A stretch of 5,509 nt of DNA from Candidatus Dadabacteria bacterium (lineage in GTDB: Bacteria; J088): assembly GCA_003695505.1 (NCBI GenBank), contig RFIY01000086.1, positions 1-5,509 on the forward strand. Direction: 5' to 3'. Positions 5,505-5,509 of this stretch are shown here, one piece after another; within the stretch, counting starts at the first letter, position 1; each line of letters begins with the position of its first letter. The position numbers were made by a program, and so were the translations under genes. The notes beneath the pieces were generated by a model. It was given only the letters and a program-made list of their open reading frames with translations. It was not told where the DNA came from and did no database searches.

Positions 5505-5509
5505 TTTCA

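Larger units (their letters stand above)
5078..5509. other. 432-base stretch without a convincing gene; leader/control region at its right end
   Basis: The part from 5078 to about 5450 is GC-rich and shows no recognisable protein. The short open frames here (5241-5426 plus; 4739-5248 and 4995-5486 minus) give arginine-, cysteine- or proline-rich translations with no family pattern, lack good ribosome sites, and two of them run into the TetR gene. No Rho-independent terminator follows the TetR gene. A GTGGGG/CCCCAC stem at 5285-5307 has no T-tract. The last 60 bases carry a promoter and the second operator copy. The region may be decayed coding DNA, but I see no proof. Confidence 0.6.

Overview
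The window is part of a GC-rich bacterial chromosome or plasmid, most likely from a proteobacterium. I base this on the codon use, the compact AGGAGG ribosome sites, the sigma70-like promoters and the protein families present; I cannot name the genus. It carries most of a catabolic operon on the minus strand, its probable TetR-type repressor on the plus strand, and a gene-poor stretch at the right end that looks like the control region of another gene starting just past the window.

Minus-strand operon, in order of transcription: (i) an NAD(P)H-dependent medium-chain reductase of the quinone oxidoreductase/RTN4IP1-like type (3227-4318); (ii) a one-domain VOC protein with a complete His-His-Glu metal site, as in type I extradiol ring-cleavage dioxygenases (2564-3211); (iii) a fumarylacetoacetate hydrolase (FAH) family enzyme (1566-2567); (iv) a cytochrome P450 about 90 residues longer than usual for a bacterial class I P450 (95-1576); (v) the first 35 codons of a flavoprotein hydroxylase (1-105, running off the left edge). 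Spacing is a 15-nt gap, then overlaps of 4, 11 and 11 nt, so these genes are very probably co-transcribed and translationally coupled.

Right side: a TetR-family regulator (4466-5077) diverges from the operon across a 147-bp AT-rich intergenic region. From 5078 to 5509 I find no convincing gene. The last 60 bases hold a good promoter (TTGACA, 17 bp, extended TAAACT) followed at once by a 21-bp near-palindrome. That element is repeated with 18/21 identity at 4316-4336, at the start of the operon. The two copies are the best candidates for operators of the TetR protein and suggest that a rightward gene beyond 5509 belongs to the same regulon.

Working together (inference): the P450 and the flavin hydroxylase would oxygenate a substrate, the VOC protein would open a catecholic ring, the FAH-type enzyme would hydrolyse or otherwise process the ring-fission product, and the reductase would reduce an enone or quinone intermediate. 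The substrate cannot be read from the sequence. An aromatic, polycyclic or terpenoid/steroid-like compound would fit, and I do not recognise this exact gene set as a named pathway.
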